A DNA stretch of 64,000 nt from Apis mellifera (taxonomy: Eukaryota > Arthropoda > Insecta > Hymenoptera > Apidae): contig NC_037645.1 of assembly GCF_003254395.2 (NCBI RefSeq), forward strand, positions 6,129,406 through 6,193,405, given 5' to 3'. Position numbers and translations under genes: made by a program. Below are positions 36,251 to 51,697 of this stretch, one piece after another; the first letter of the stretch is position 1, and each line of letters starts with the position of its first letter. The notes under the pieces are model-generated. The model was not told the origin of the DNA, did no database searches, and saw only the letters and a list, made by a program, of their open reading frames with translations.

Positions 36251-38832
36251 AAATGTGGGCAATTTGGGCAAATAAACGCAACACTACTATAAAAAACGCG
36301 ATCTTTCATCAACGCAACACTAATTCTTCAAATGAATTTAATATTCGTTAAAATTTACTATTATTCTGTAAATCTTGAAAGTTACTTTAAATATCATGAT
36401 ATCATAAATCATAATTATATCATAGAATAAAATCAAATTTATGTTAAAAGAAAAAAAAAACGATAAAAAAAGAAAAAAATAGACTAATTCATGAAAATAA
36501 TTAAAAGCAACCGCGATATTCTTTTCAACGCAACGCTAATAGTAAACGCGATTATCATTTTATCGCAACTCTAATTCAACCCGTTATTTATCAATCGCAA
36601 CACTAATGCAAAATCGCGATTTGCCCGTGATGGATGCCCACTGGATGAACGATGGGCCAGCATGCAAATTGGCCAAGACGATACAACATGTACTACGTAT
36701 TACTAAAACGAGCACAATGACAAAGTAGTAACAATGACTTCCCATTCTTTGGACCCAGGCAAGATCCAAAAGATGAGAAATCATTCGTTGCAGCCCCTCT
36801 TCGTGACAGTTTGTCGAGGCCTCTTCGGTCTTCCTCCTTCGGGCGCGATGCCCGCTGAAACTTAAATCTAGGCTCGAGATTCACTAATCGCAAACCAAAG
36901 AAAAAAAGAAAAAAAAAAGGACTAAATCGCGGAAGCTAAGTGCATGGACGACCAACGAACGTAATGATCGTTCTCCGTACATGCACAGAATCTCGAGCGC
37001 AACGTTCGTTTCGAAAGCACATCACGACCGCGACCACGAAATTCGAAAAATCGACGAGCAAAGCCAGAGACGAATGGCATTGTCATCCATTCGTTTCAGC
37101 TTCGCCCTCGATTTCTCAAATTTTATTCCCTGAAACAGATTGTCACGCGAAAACGCGCCTACCCGATCAGAGACTGTGACAATCTGCCCGGCCCTACCTA
37201 CTTATGATTAAACAAACACACCAGAAATATACTACCTATCCTACCTAGCCCTATATTTAAAAAATATGGCAAAACAGGCATACCAACACACTCATTCCAC
37301 GATTCTCACACATAATACTCGGGCGCAAAAGCCTACACTAGGGAAAGCGTCCCGGGACGCCTCCGACACCCGAGCTTGGCACACTACTCGCACACTCTAA
37401 CTTTACGTACCATTTTCCTGAAATCGACTGATGATGGCTAGCGACCATTGCGTCAAACGCGATAAAAACGCGTCTATCTACATTTTAATTTAAATGTTTC
37501 ATGAAAATTTATGAATACTTAATGTTTTCTAAAAGATTAATCATTAGAATTATTAGATTAGTCATTATTGTGAATCAAAATTGTATCATTATTGTAATTT
37601 TAAATTACAAGATTAATAATCTTGCATATTATAATTATTTAATTATTTATTAGTTATTCGCAATTAAATATTGCGAATATGATTGTAAATTCTGATTGAA
37701 TAGCGAATGAAATAATATGATAAATGAAACGACGCAATTCCACAGCCTAACCATACACACACAATGTGGAAAGTACGTCGTGCACGATACACTAACGCAT
37801 CATCAGTCGCTAAAAAATTTGTATTAGCTTATCGACTAAAGTCATCATATTCATTGTCTCTCCCTCACTCAAGTAGCACCTGGGCACGTGGGTGAGATCC
37901 TGACAATAAACATGGAAAGGGTTAAATCTGAAAATCCTGAGCTAAAAAAATATTAATATATCCATTTTGTATCTAACGGGCTAATATTCTTTGACTTTGC
38001 ATTTATATATTTCAAATTATATAATTATATTATATTATATTATATTATATTATATATGTCAAATACTTATTATCTTTCAAAAATATTTGTGACTCTATTT
38101 TATATTTTATTTCATTAATTGAACAAGTTATTGAAATTTTAGCAGCAAGTTAAGTTAAATTTTTAATATTGAATTTAAAAAGGAATTAGAATTCATTGTA
38201 ATTTAATATAAATATTAATAGAAATACTCTCAGGCGATTCCTTCATCAGAGCATATTTTCAAAATCACAAGAATAATATTCAAAATTTATTGCTCCGATT
38301 CTAAAATCTACCTGTCGCGAAATGTCTTCTTACGCAAAATTTAATTCATATTTGTACCAATAAAAATTGAACTTTACTATCTACCAGTGTTGTAAATCAT
38401 ATTGAAGTTAATAAATATCATGTGAAATTATTATATGATATAATCACAATAATCAAATTGATCAAATAACTTAAAATGTTACTCTAAAGGATTTTCAATT
38501 ATAAAAATTCAAACTAATTATTGTATTGATATTGTATTGATAAATATATAATAATAATTATTATTATCCTATCTTTTGGCGTTAGAAAATTACTAAACAT
38601 TTTATATTAATCAAATTCAACGCGTAGCGTAAGAAGACCCTAGCCTGAGCTAATAAATAAAACACAACAAAAATAATTGTTACTACTCGCGGGTAATTAT
38701 TATAAATAAATACCCGCGGTCATTGTGCTCGTGCAAAATTCTACGTATACAACCAGTCACTCGTGTCGATTCGGATCTTTCATCCTACGACATGATTGAA
38801 TGATCGGAGGAACCAAAAACCATGCGACTCAC

Positions 38833-41299
38833 CATACGATGCGACGAACGCCTTCACTCTTATTGCAGCCCAGAAGTCATCGAGAAGAGATGGTTGTCAT
38901 CAGGATGGAAGAAATCTGTGACAAAACACGGTTCTCATTACTTGAAAAAATTAAAATACCAAACTAAATTAAATATGCAATAACGATATTAATAATTCCA
39001 TTTAACTATTATCTATTTAGAAGAATAAAAATTTATAGATAGAATAAAAGGATAATTACCTCTTCGCGTGATGGATGATCGCCTTATTCTCTTGAGAGAA
39101 GCACTGAATCTACCCTGTACCGAAAACGAATATTTAAAATAAAAAAAATAAAAATAAGAGACTATTAACGCGTTCGTATATGTTCTGTAGTCGGCGAACA
39201 AGCACTGATTCTATCTTCGCGTTTGATTATTTTTAAATTAAAATTTAATTTAAGAGCTATTGTGCTCTAAAAAATATTCAAAATACTATGACGAAGCAAA
39301 CACTGATTCTATCAACCACATTGCGCGTGGTCACAAATATTTTTTAACATTAGTCCAAAAAAAATCTTCATAAAGATCATCGGCATCTGAAATAAAATGA
39401 AATTTTAATAATAACAAAACTATAAAATTCTAATGTAAAAGATTAAAATCTAAAAAATCTAATGATTCTTCTTACCTCTTCGCGTGGTGGATGATCGCCG
39501 TATTTTCTTGAGAGAAGCACTGATTCTACCCTGTACCGAAAACGAATATTTAAAATAAAAAAAATAAAAATAAGAGACTATTAACGCGTTCGTATATGTT
39601 CTGTAGTCGGCGAACAAGCACTGATTCTATCTTCGCGTTTGATTATTTTTAAATTAAAATTTAATTTAAGAGCTATTGTGCTCTAAAAAATATTCAAAAT
39701 ACTATGACGAAGCAAACACTGATTCTATTAACCGCATTGCGCGCGGTCACAAATATTTTCTGAAATTAACATTAAATTAGTAGAGGGGGTGGGAAATGAT
39801 AGAAGAGAAAGAAATATCTTTTTGATATTTTTCTTCTCCTTATCGAGCATTTGTTCTGAAAATACTGCCTTTTTATTTTAATTGATTACGAAGTACGCAA
39901 CAATTATTACCAATTATTTATTAATATCTAAAATTTAATAAAATATTCGTCATCAGATTTTAAAATTTAATTTCCAATGATAAATCATTAAAGTTTCTCA
40001 TAAATTTTCTAATTTTTTCACTTTCTTATAACTAAAACGTAATTTTATTATGAATTGCTTAACAATAATCTCTAATAATTCGATAAAATTAAATAAAAAT
40101 TTAACCAAATAAAAAGAATAAAAATTTATACATACGAAATATAAAATTTTACCACGAAAAAAAGTCACCAAGAAAGACGTGGCGTCCATATTGGAATTTT
40201 TCCCGCCTTCGAGAATATTACCATAACGCTATCAATTAAACCTGCGCAGAAAAAAAAATCAAAACTTCTAAATAAATGAATAATATGTATGAAATTACAT
40301 TATAATTAAAGTATCAAAGTGTCAAAACGATCGAATCAAATAAAAACTCACGATATAAGCCATCTTGTAATTCGACACTCGAATTATATGGATAAACGAG
40401 GAACTCAAAATTATTTAACTGTCGAAAAACTATCAATTCTAATAACGTTGAATAAAACATTGAATAAAGATGTATTAATTAACGCACAAATAATAACAAA
40501 AGTGGTATAAAAAGGAAAATAATATTAAAATACTATGTAATAAATAGAACAAATGTCTCGAGAAAATTTCAAACGTCTAATCGTCACCAGAAATCAACGA
40601 ACAATGACACTTTGCGCTTCGATTTCGCGCATCGAATAACAAGATGGAGAGGGGATACGCTCGACAAGTCGAAACATGTTTGAACACAAATCCAATTTCT
40701 TGGAAATGAAATATCGTAAGAAATGTTTCTAGCCTCGAGCAAAATATAAACGATAGACCAAAAAAAGTAAACAATAAACATACGCGTGAGAACATACGTT
40801 GTACACGATATATTATATATTCATTCGGGAAAATATGCGATACTTGAATAATTCGATTTCACGAAGTGAATACGTAATAAATCCTAAAAAATTCCTTTTC
40901 GTACGATTTTAATACGACTAAAATGATAAAAAATAAAGAACAAGAAATTGTAAAATGGACGTATACGTATAAAATTATATTGAAAAGTGCCAATATACGA
41001 TTTGAAATTCTGTCTCGAAATATTTCCATACCGGACGCTAACGACGCAATAGACGAAAAATGAATAATTGGAGGAAAAGACACAAAGATACCCAAACAAC
41101 TGATTAATTTCGTATTCACTACACCGAATGGATTATTTAAAACACTAAATTAGCAACAAATTTGGTAATAATAAGAGGTAAAATAACTTACTGCGTAATC
41201 CGAATTCGCGACGACACTTCCACTCCACACAATTTTCAACTGTAGACTGACGACATGCGCAGTGTGATGCGCATTGCGTTGCGCGCTCCGATGCGCACT
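38833..41299 (-). ncRNA. Predicted spliced non-coding transcript, copy 3
   Basis: Exons by position: 41,299-41,192, 39,530-39,476, 39,114-39,060 and 38,915-38,833. Sequence and splice borders equal those of copy 1. Confidence 0.5.
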
Positions 41300-41347
41300 G
41301 ACTCGTCCCGCGTCTCGAATTAAGGGATGTTCTGATTGGTTGGCTCA
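41293..41347 (-). promoter_or_regulatory. Promoter-like block, copy 3
   Basis: CCAATCAGAA from 41,339 and TCAGT with A at 41,299. Identical to copy 1. Confidence 0.5.
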
Positions 41348-42354
41348 TGATGCTCATTTTTTTCATTCAAAAATCGCGCGAAAAATTGAAATATAATAAA
41401 ACATAATAAATTAATTGTGAGATTGAAATCCTATAGAGATCTATTTATTTGAGAAAAAAAAAAAATAATAAAAGAAATAAAAATTATTAGTAGAATTACT
41501 AATTTAACAAGATAATGAAATAAGTTATAATGCAAAGAAGGAATTCAATAAAAAGATTAATTAAATTTAAATAAAGGTAAGGAAAAAAAACGCAAAAGTA
41601 AAAGCAAAAGAGAAATTCAACGAAAAACTTAAATAAATTCATAAAAATTGAAAAAATAAAAAGGGAACATGATATAAAATTGAACTAAATTTAACAATTG
41701 ATTTTAAAATAATGGAAACACAGGAATTTAACTTTAAAATAGATAAATTTAAGGAATTAAATTATATTAAATAAAAGAAAGCAATGTCGACATGAAAATC
41801 AACAAAAGAAAAAAACATAAAAGAATACTTAACACAGCTAAATTTGAAAAAAAAAAAAAAAAAACTAAAGAGAAAATATATTTAATATAAGATTCAAAGA
41901 GATTAGGAAAGATTGAAGTACAAGTAAAATATTTTAAATTGTGATGAACAAAATCTGAACAGAATTAAGAATATAAAAAAAGAAAAACTTTAAATAAAAG
42001 TTAAATAAATCCAAGAAAACATAGTGAACATAAATAAATTTTGATACATAAACTAATTTAATTGGAAGAATAAATATATATATATAAAAGAATATATAAT
42101 ATGTATATATAAAAGAAAATATAAAAGAAGAATTAAATAATATAGTACATAAATAATAAATGATGAAAAAATTAAAACAGAATATAAAGTTAACAAAAAG
42201 TTAAATTCTGTAAAATAAAAAAGAATGAAAAGAAAACATAATGATAAAGAAAAATTTAATATCAAAGTTAAGACATCTAAAAGACATCTAAAACAATAAA
42301 GAAAGAATTTAACATGAATGTTAAATTCTTGAGTTAAAAAGAACATACATAAAA

Positions 42355-43960
42355 AAGAAAATTTAGTTGTTTTGTTTAAACGTTTTTCTTGATTTGGACA
42401 ATATTTCCTATTAAATCCTTGTTTTTTATTTCAATTCAATTCAAATATTGAATTTCAAATATTTAGATTATTTTAACTTTGAGGTTAAATTCTTCACCAA
42501 TATTTTAACTTTCTTTTATTTCATGATAATTAACATTTATGTTATATTTTCTGTTTGTATTTCATTCATTATTTATGTATTACAATGCAAAAATATATAA
42601 TATGTTTCTTATATGTTGCAACATTGTAAGATTTAGTTAATTCTTATGTTGCATCATATAAAGGAATTTATTATTGTGATATATATATATATATATATAT
42701 AATGATACATATATAATGAACAAATAAAAACATAAGAAGAGAATATATTATGAAAGTTAACTATAATAAAATAAAAAAATGGTTGAAACATAGTTGAAGA
42801 ATTTAATCTTAAAGTTAAAAAAAATCTAAATCTAAATTTAACAATCTAAAAATTTGAAACATCAAGAAAGATTTTAACACAAGTGTTAATTAAATTAGAA
42901 GAAGCACATATGAAGAAAAAAATTCAACATTGTAAATTGGATAATTTTAATTGTTTTTTTTTTTCAAATCTTTTCCTTGATTTATATATACATAATATTT
43001 ATGTTAATAATTGACATAATAATATTTCTGCTACATCTTTCTTTATATTTCAATGCTCTTAAATATTTTTAACTTTCAGATTAAATTCTTCTCCTATTTT
43101 CAACATTCTTCTACTTTGTAACAATTAATTTTTATATTACATTCTCTTTTTGTGTTTTATTATTCATGCACAATGATAAATTCTTTATTTATATGTTGCA
43201 TATATATAATGATAAGTAAATATATATAAAAACATAAAGAAGGGAATGTAACATAAAATTTAATGATAATACAGTAAAAAAAAAAAAAAAAAGATTGAAA
43301 TATAATTGAAGAATTTAATTTCAAAGTAAAAAAAAATCTAAATGTAAAAATCTGAAACATCAAAAAAGCAAATTTAATTATTTTGTTTAAATATTTTCTT
43401 TAATTTGGATAATGTTTCTGTTAAATCCTTCTTTCATATTTCAGTTCTTTTAAACATTTTTTAACTTTGAGGTTAAATTCCTCTTCACTGTTTCAATTTT
43501 TTTCTTACTTTATGACTTTTTTACTTAATTAACATTTATATTCATTAATATTCCCTTTTTATGTTTTATTCATTATTTGTATTACAATCTATTACAATGT
43601 TAAATTCTTTCCTTATATGTTACAACAATGTAAGATTCAACTAATTGTTATATTGCAACATATAAAAGAATTTAATGTTGTAATATATAAATAATGAATA
43701 AATAAATAAATAAATATACAAATATAAAAAGAGAATACAACATAAAGGTTAAGTACTATAAAGTAAAAAAGGATTGAAGCATAAATGAAGAATTTAACCT
43801 CAAAGATAAAAAAAACTGAAAGAACTAAAACATCAAGAAAAAATTTAACAGTAAGTATTAATTGAATAAGAAAAAAAAAAAGAAGAAAGAAAGAAAAGAA
43901 AACAAAAGAAATATATAAAAAAAGAAATTTAACATAACAATTAACTAAATCTAACTTCTA
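42355..43960. repeat. Alternately inverted AT-rich sub-repeats (tail of copy 3)
   Basis: Same arrangement and nearly the same sequence as in copy 1. Confidence 0.75.
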
Positions 43961-44096
43961 AATTTAACTTGGACTTGAACAATAAAAATTGTACATTGTA
44001 ATAAATAAGTATAAATAAGAAATAAAAGAAATAAGAGAAGGGAATATAACACAAAAATCAACAATTAAAAGTGATTGAATCATAGGATAAGATTTT

Positions 44097-44269
44097 TCTC
44101 CAAGGAGGATAAGGTAAAGTAAGAATTAAATATCATTGCCATCTCTGCTTTTAGAAAAATATTTCTTTAAAGAGATGTTTCTAGCTTGCAAGAGATGGTG
44201 CTCATGTTCAATTCTTATCTTATCTCTGTTCACTTTCTATTCACTTTCTAATATTTCTTATCCTCCTCT
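44097..44269. repeat. Foldback element (copy 3/4 junction)
   Basis: Nearly identical to the element at 33,745. Confidence 0.6.
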
Positions 44270-45429
44270 AGGTGTTTCTTTAACGATCGTAAAATAAACG
44301 TATAAACGAAATACCGACGAGAAATAGATTGACGCGACATCTTAAAGGATTTTGTAAAATATGTTTTGAATCGAAAAAAGATTACAGCTACGCCTAGCGT
44401 AGTATACTCCAATTAGGTAAAAACAATGTATTATCACCCAAAGAAAAAAAAATCTCACGCTTTATAATTTTTACAAATTATTTTATTCACAAATAAATTC
44501 TTCCTTCGTAAGATGTAAGTAAAACGTTCAAAACTTTTGATCGTTATTAATAATTTTATAAATCTTAATTATTACAAAATAAAAAAATAATCATCGAAAC
44601 CGCGTGCGCAGCCAATTAGCTCACATTATTCGCTATAAAATTTATAATTGTATCAAGGATACGATTATGAATAATATAGTGAATAATAGTGATTTTCCAG
44701 GTCTCACCGCGTGGAGGTTGCTGCGAATTGGAGACCCACCCTACCCACGATCCCGTCCACCCTCCTTTGCGCAAAAATTTACTCAAAATTAATAATAAAT
44801 CTTCCTTTTGATGTAAAGTTTGCAAAACGTTCAAATCCTTCGATCGTTGTGCAAAAAAAAACAACAAAAGGAATTGTAAAGAAAACCGGCGCGGAAGATT
44901 AAACCTGAAAATAAAATTAAAATTAAAATTTCTATCAATATTTTACACTTTCATTTCGATATGAAAATGAAGAATGATTGATAGTAAAAAGCGTGTGCAA
45001 AAAAAAAAAAAGAAAAAAAATAAGCAAAATAAGCATCCCAAAAAGCGCTACACCATTTTACCCATCTTACCCATCTTTAACTACAATATCTACTTTTCTA
45101 CAATACACTACTTTATTTAATACCCTTGATCGTGCATGCACTTAATTCTGAACACACTTTCTTTAATCAATATCGTACAAATCTTCCGTTTCTGTAAGAA
45201 ATCCTGAAACAAATTTAAATATAAATAAAATATAAATAACATCAACATTTTACTTATTCTAAAAGTTCTTTTTCGTATTCCCTGTCTCTATAAGAAACAT
45301 CTTAAACATTTTGTTTTTAACTCTGCCTATTGAACATCTACATCAATTCTCTTCACATCGACATTCACACTGATCATATATGACACACAATTTTTGACAA
45401 AAAATTTATGATACGACATAAAATATGAA

Positions 45430-45622
45430 CCACATGTGGCAAGAGGAAAATATCAATGATATTGGCTAGTGAACGAAGTTACGTAGCCATCAAGTATCAA
45501 GTACTTGTTTGTAACGAGGAAATTGAGGAATTAAGGCAAGGTTAGGGTATTGCCTTGAAAAATAGGAAATATTGGTATGGAAAACGAATCAGAGTAGGGA
45601 AGGCGAGACTGCCTTTTTTTTT
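45430..45622 (+). ncRNA. Six-hairpin structured block (copy 4)
   Basis: Same sequence as the copy 1 and copy 3 blocks. Confidence 0.4.
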
Positions 45623-46011
45623 AATAATAAGAAGAAAAGAACATCCCATTGTTTATAAATCCCATATATTAAAAAAGCTAAATATTTCTTCTTTCTAATA
45701 TAATCCTATCCTAAAGCATCCTATCCTACCTAATATAAAAATTAAAATATTTATTTGATGATGTAATCCATTCCAAGTTGAAAGTTGAAGAGGATTCCTG
45801 AAACAGACTATAAAACAGAATTAAATGAAACTCAATAATAAAAATAATTTATGGTTTTTAACCAGCAAATCACGCATTATCTTTTTTTTCTATTTTTTCT
45901 TGTTTATTTTCTTCGATTCGTACCTGTAACAAACTCAATTATTGGATTAGTAATTAGAAAATAATTTATATCTAGGAATAAAAAGAAATATTAAATAAAA
46001 AAAAAGAAAAA

Positions 46012-46043
<32 letters not shown>

Positions 46044-46492
46044 AAATCGAATTATCAAAATGTTGTTAGGCAATCCATGATTTTGAATGAAAGATATTCA
46101 TCAATAGAATAGAATAAAATTGAAAAGAATAAAATACATTTTTAAACAAATAGTAAACAAATGCTCTTAACAAGGGGGATGCTGAAAGAGAAAAACGACG
46201 AAAAGGTAACCAGAAGGGTTACCAAAATAATCATCCACTCGATGTAAATCCGAACAAACCGTGAGTGGAATTTGTTTATATTTCGCAACACTAATATGCT
46301 AAAAATCTCAAAAGAAAACGCGAAGAGTGCTTCATTATACTTTTAATGCGTTTCTTCGTTAACAAAAAAGAAAAAAAATAAAAATAAAAATAAAAAAAAG
46401 ATAAAAGATTCGCGAAAACATATACGAAACTCTAATAAACTAATTTATGCACTCATATTTTATTATAGACGCAACACTAATAGCGGAAGATT

Positions 46493-46601
46493 GCAGCCAT
46501 AGTCAGAGGCTGCCGTCGTACAATCACCCTTTGTACAGCCTTTTTGGCTGTAGTAGGTGATTCAGGAACTGGAACGTACTTCCACAGTCCAAAAGTGGAA
46601 G
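46493..46601. ncRNA. Four-hairpin cluster (copy 4)
   Basis: Same as the copy 1 cluster. Confidence 0.42.
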
Positions 46602-49182
46602 AAATGTGGGCAATTTGGGCAAATAAACGCAACACTACTATAAAAAACGCGATCTTTCATCAACGCAACACTAATTCTTCAAATGAATTTAATATTCGTT
46701 AAAATTTACTATTATTCTGTAAATCTTGAAAGTTACTTTAAATATCATGATATCATAAATCATAATTATATCATAGAATAAAATCAAATTTATGTTAAAA
46801 GAAAAAAAAAACGATAAAAAAAGAAAAAAATAGACTAATTCATGAAAATAATTAAAAGCAACCGCGATATTCTTTTCAACGCAACGCTAATAGTAAACGC
46901 GATTATCATTTTATCGCAACTCTAATTCAACCCGTTATTTATCAATCGCAACACTAATGCAAAATCGCGATTTGCCCGTGATGGATGCCCACTGGATGAA
47001 CGATGGGCCAGCATGCAAATTGGCCAAGACGATACAACATGTACTACGTATTACTAAAACGAGCACAATGACAAAGTAGTAACAATGACTTCCCATTCTT
47101 TGGACCCAGGCAAGATCCAAAAGATGAGAAATCATTCGTTGCAGCCCCTCTTCGTGACAGTTTGTCGAGGCCTCTTCGGTCTTCCTCCTTCGGGCGCGAT
47201 GCCCGCTGAAACTTAAATCTAGGCTCGAGATTCACTAATCGCAAACCAAAGAAAAAAAGAAAAAAAAAGGACTAAATCGCGGAAGCTAAGTGCATGGACG
47301 ACCAACGAACGTAATGATCGTTCTCCGTACATGCACAGAATCTCGAGCGCAACGTTCGTTTCGAAAGCACATCACGACCGCGACCACGAAATTCGAAAAA
47401 TCGACGAGCAAAGCCAGAGACGAATGGCATTGTCATCCATTCGTTTCAGCTTCGCCCTCGATTTCTCAAATTTTATTCCCTGAAACAGATTGTCACGCGA
47501 AAACGCGCCTACCCGATCAGAGACTGTGACAATCTGCCCGGCCCTACCTACTTATGATTAAACAAACACACCAGAAATATACTACCTATCCTACCTAGCC
47601 CTATATTTAAAAAATATGGCAAAACAGGCATACCAACACACTCATTCCACGATTCTCACACATAATACTCGGGCGCAAAAGCCTACACTAGGGAAAGCGT
47701 CCCGGGACGCCTCCGACACCCGAGCTTGGCACACTACTCGCACACTCTAACTTTACGTACCATTTTCCTGAAATCGACTGATGATGGCTAGCGACCATTG
47801 CGTCAAACGCGATAAAAACGCGTCTATCTACATTTTAATTTAAATGTTTCATGAAAATTTATGAATACTTAATGTTTTCTAAAAGATTAATCATTAGAAT
47901 TATTAGATTAGTCATTATTGTGAATCAAAATTGTATCATTATTGTAATTTTAAATTACAAGATTAATAATCTTGCATATTATAATTATTTAATTATTTAT
48001 TAGTTATTCGCAATTAAATATTGCGAATATGATTGTAAATTCTGATTGAATAGCGAATGAAATAATATGATAAATGAAACGACGCAATTCCACAGCCTAA
48101 CCATACACACACAATGTGGAAAGTACGTCGTGCACGATACACTAACGCATCATCAGTCGCTAAAAAATTTGTATTAGCTTATCGACTAAAGTCATCATAT
48201 TCATTGTCTCTCCCTCACTCAAGTAGCACCTGGGCACGTGGGTGAGATCCTGACAATAAACATGGAAAGGGTTAAATCTGAAAATCCTGAGCTAAAAAAA
48301 TATTAATATATCCATTTTGTATCTAACGGGCTAATATTCTTTGACTTTGCATTTATATATTTCAAATTATATAATTATATTATATTATATTATATTATAT
48401 TATATATGTCAAATACTTATTATCTTTCAAAAATATTTGTGACTCTATTTTATATTTTATTTCATTAATTGAACAAGTTATTGAAATTTTAGCAGCAAGT
48501 TAAGTTAAATTTTTAATATTGAATTTAAAAAGGAATTAGAATTCATTGTAATTTAATATAAATATTAATAGAAATACTCTCAGGCGATTCCTTCATCAGA
48601 GCATATTTTCAAAATCACAAGAATAATATTCAAAATTTATTGCTCCGATTCTAAAATCTACCTGTCGCGAAATGTCTTCTTACGCAAAATTTAATTCATA
48701 TTTGTACCAATAAAAATTGAACTTTACTATCTACCAGTGTTGTAAATCATATTGAAGTTAATAAATATCATGTGAAATTATTATATGATATAATCACAAT
48801 AATCAAATTGATCAAATAACTTAAAATGTTACTCTAAAGGATTTTCAATTATAAAAATTCAAACTAATTATTGTATTGATATTGTATTGATAAATATATA
48901 ATAATAATTATTATTATCCTATCTTTTGGCGTTAGAAAATTACTAAACATTTTATATTAATCAAATTCAACGCGTAGCGTAAGAAGACCCTAGCCTGAGC
49001 TAATAAATAAAACACAACAAAAATAATTGTTACTACTCGCGGGTAATTATTATAAATAAATACCCGCGGTCATTGTGCTCGTGCAAAATTCTACGTATAC
49101 AACCAGTCACTCGTGTCGATTCGGATCTTTCATCCTACGACATGATTGAATGATCGGAGGAACCAAAAACCATGCGACTCAC

Positions 49183-51649
49183 CATACGATGCGACGAACG
49201 CCTTCACTCTTATTGCAGCCCAGAAGTCATCGAGAAGAGATGGTTGTCATCAGGATGGAAGAAATCTGTGACAAAACACGGTTCTCATTACTTGAAAAAA
49301 TTAAAATACCAAACTAAATTAAATATGCAATAACGATATTAATAATTCCATTTAACTATTATCTATTTAGAAGAATAAAAATTTATAGATAGAATAAAAG
49401 GATAATTACCTCTTCGCGTGATGGATGATCGCCTTATTCTCTTGAGAGAAGCACTGAATCTACCCTGTACCGAAAACGAATATTTAAAATAAAAAAAATA
49501 AAAATAAGAGACTATTAACGCGTTCGTATATGTTCTGTAGTCGGCGAACAAGCACTGATTCTATCTTCGCGTTTGATTATTTTTAAATTAAAATTTAATT
49601 TAAGAGCTATTGTGCTCTAAAAAATATTCAAAATACTATGACGAAGCAAACACTGATTCTATCAACCACATTGCGCGTGGTCACAAATATTTTTTAACAT
49701 TAGTCCAAAAAAAATCTTCATAAAGATCATCGGCATCTGAAATAAAATGAAATTTTAATAATAACAAAACTATAAAATTCTAATGTAAAAGATTAAAATC
49801 TAAAAAATCTAATGATTCTTCTTACCTCTTCGCGTGGTGGATGATCGCCGTATTTTCTTGAGAGAAGCACTGATTCTACCCTGTACCGAAAACGAATATT
49901 TAAAATAAAAAAAATAAAAATAAGAGACTATTAACGCGTTCGTATATGTTCTGTAGTCGGCGAACAAGCACTGATTCTATCTTCGCGTTTGATTATTTTT
50001 AAATTAAAATTTAATTTAAGAGCTATTGTGCTCTAAAAAATATTCAAAATACTATGACGAAGCAAACACTGATTCTATTAACCGCATTGCGCGCGGTCAC
50101 AAATATTTTCTGAAATTAACATTAAATTAGTAGAGGGGGTGGGAAATGATAGAAGAGAAAGAAATATCTTTTTGATATTTTTCTTCTCCTTATCGAGCAT
50201 TTGTTCTGAAAATACTGCCTTTTTATTTTAATTGATTACGAAGTACGCAACAATTATTACCAATTATTTATTAATATCTAAAATTTAATAAAATATTCGT
50301 CATCAGATTTTAAAATTTAATTTCCAATGATAAATCATTAAAGTTTCTCATAAATTTTCTAATTTTTTCACTTTCTTATAACTAAAACGTAATTTTATTA
50401 TGAATTGCTTAACAATAATCTCTAATAATTCGATAAAATTAAATAAAAATTTAACCAAATAAAAAGAATAAAAATTTATACATACGAAATATAAAATTTT
50501 ACCACGAAAAAAAGTCACCAAGAAAGACGTGGCGTCCATATTGGAATTTTTCCCGCCTTCGAGAATATTACCATAACGCTATCAATTAAACCTGCGCAGA
50601 AAAAAAAATCAAAACTTCTAAATAAATGAATAATATGTATGAAATTACATTATAATTAAAGTATCAAAGTGTCAAAACGATCGAATCAAATAAAAACTCA
50701 CGATATAAGCCATCTTGTAATTCGACACTCGAATTATATGGATAAACGAGGAACTCAAAATTATTTAACTGTCGAAAAACTATCAATTCTAATAACGTTG
50801 AATAAAACATTGAATAAAGATGTATTAATTAACGCACAAATAATAACAAAAGTGGTATAAAAAGGAAAATAATATTAAAATACTATGTAATAAATAGAAC
50901 AAATGTCTCGAGAAAATTTCAAACGTCTAATCGTCACCAGAAATCAACGAACAATGACACTTTGCGCTTCGATTTCGCGCATCGAATAACAAGATGGAGA
51001 GGGGATACGCTCGACAAGTCGAAACATGTTTGAACACAAATCCAATTTCTTGGAAATGAAATATCGTAAGAAATGTTTCTAGCCTCGAGCAAAATATAAA
51101 CGATAGACCAAAAAAAGTAAACAATAAACATACGCGTGAGAACATACGTTGTACACGATATATTATATATTCATTCGGGAAAATATGCGATACTTGAATA
51201 ATTCGATTTCACGAAGTGAATACGTAATAAATCCTAAAAAATTCCTTTTCGTACGATTTTAATACGACTAAAATGATAAAAAATAAAGAACAAGAAATTG
51301 TAAAATGGACGTATACGTATAAAATTATATTGAAAAGTGCCAATATACGATTTGAAATTCTGTCTCGAAATATTTCCATACCGGACGCTAACGACGCAAT
51401 AGACGAAAAATGAATAATTGGAGGAAAAGACACAAAGATACCCAAACAACTGATTAATTTCGTATTCACTACACCGAATGGATTATTTAAAACACTAAAT
51501 TAGCAACAAATTTGGTAATAATAAGAGGTAAAATAACTTACTGCGTAATCCGAATTCGCGACGACACTTCCACTCCACACAATTTTCAACTGTAGACTGA
51601 CGACATGCGCAGTGTGATGCGCATTGCGTTGCGCGCTCCGATGCGCACT
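49183..51649 (-). ncRNA. Predicted spliced non-coding transcript, copy 4
   Basis: Exons by position: 51,649-51,542, 49,880-49,826, 49,464-49,410 and 49,265-49,183. Sequence and splice borders equal those of copy 3. This is the rightmost intact copy. Confidence 0.5.
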
Positions 51650-51697
51650 GACTCGTCCCGCGTCTCGAATTAAGGGATGTTCTGATTGGTTGGCTCA
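51643..51697 (-). promoter_or_regulatory. Promoter-like block, copy 4
   Basis: CCAATCAGAA from 51,689 and TCAGT with A at 51,649. Identical to copy 3. Being nearest to the diverged flank, it is the easiest copy to test with unique flanking sequence. Confidence 0.5.

Larger units (their letters stand above)
34206..44557. repeat. 10.35 kb tandem repeat unit, copy 3
   Basis: Nearly identical to copy 1 and to copy 4. Against copy 4 the coordinate offset is 10,352 at the start and 10,350 from about 36.9 kb onward, meaning only single-base indels in A runs over about 7 kb. It shares with copy 4, against copy 1, a C instead of G at about 41,026 (TATTTCCATA against TATTTCGATA) and a duplicated TTACCCATC near 34,716. 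Confidence 0.95.

Noticed and set aside
36693..36893. Repeated 62-86 codon frames seen in copies 1, 3 and 4 (for example 16,190-16,390, 36,693-36,893, 47,044-47,244)
   Set aside because: They look conserved only because the copies are near-identical. In copy 2 the same regions show frame-breaking indels and premature or shifted ends.
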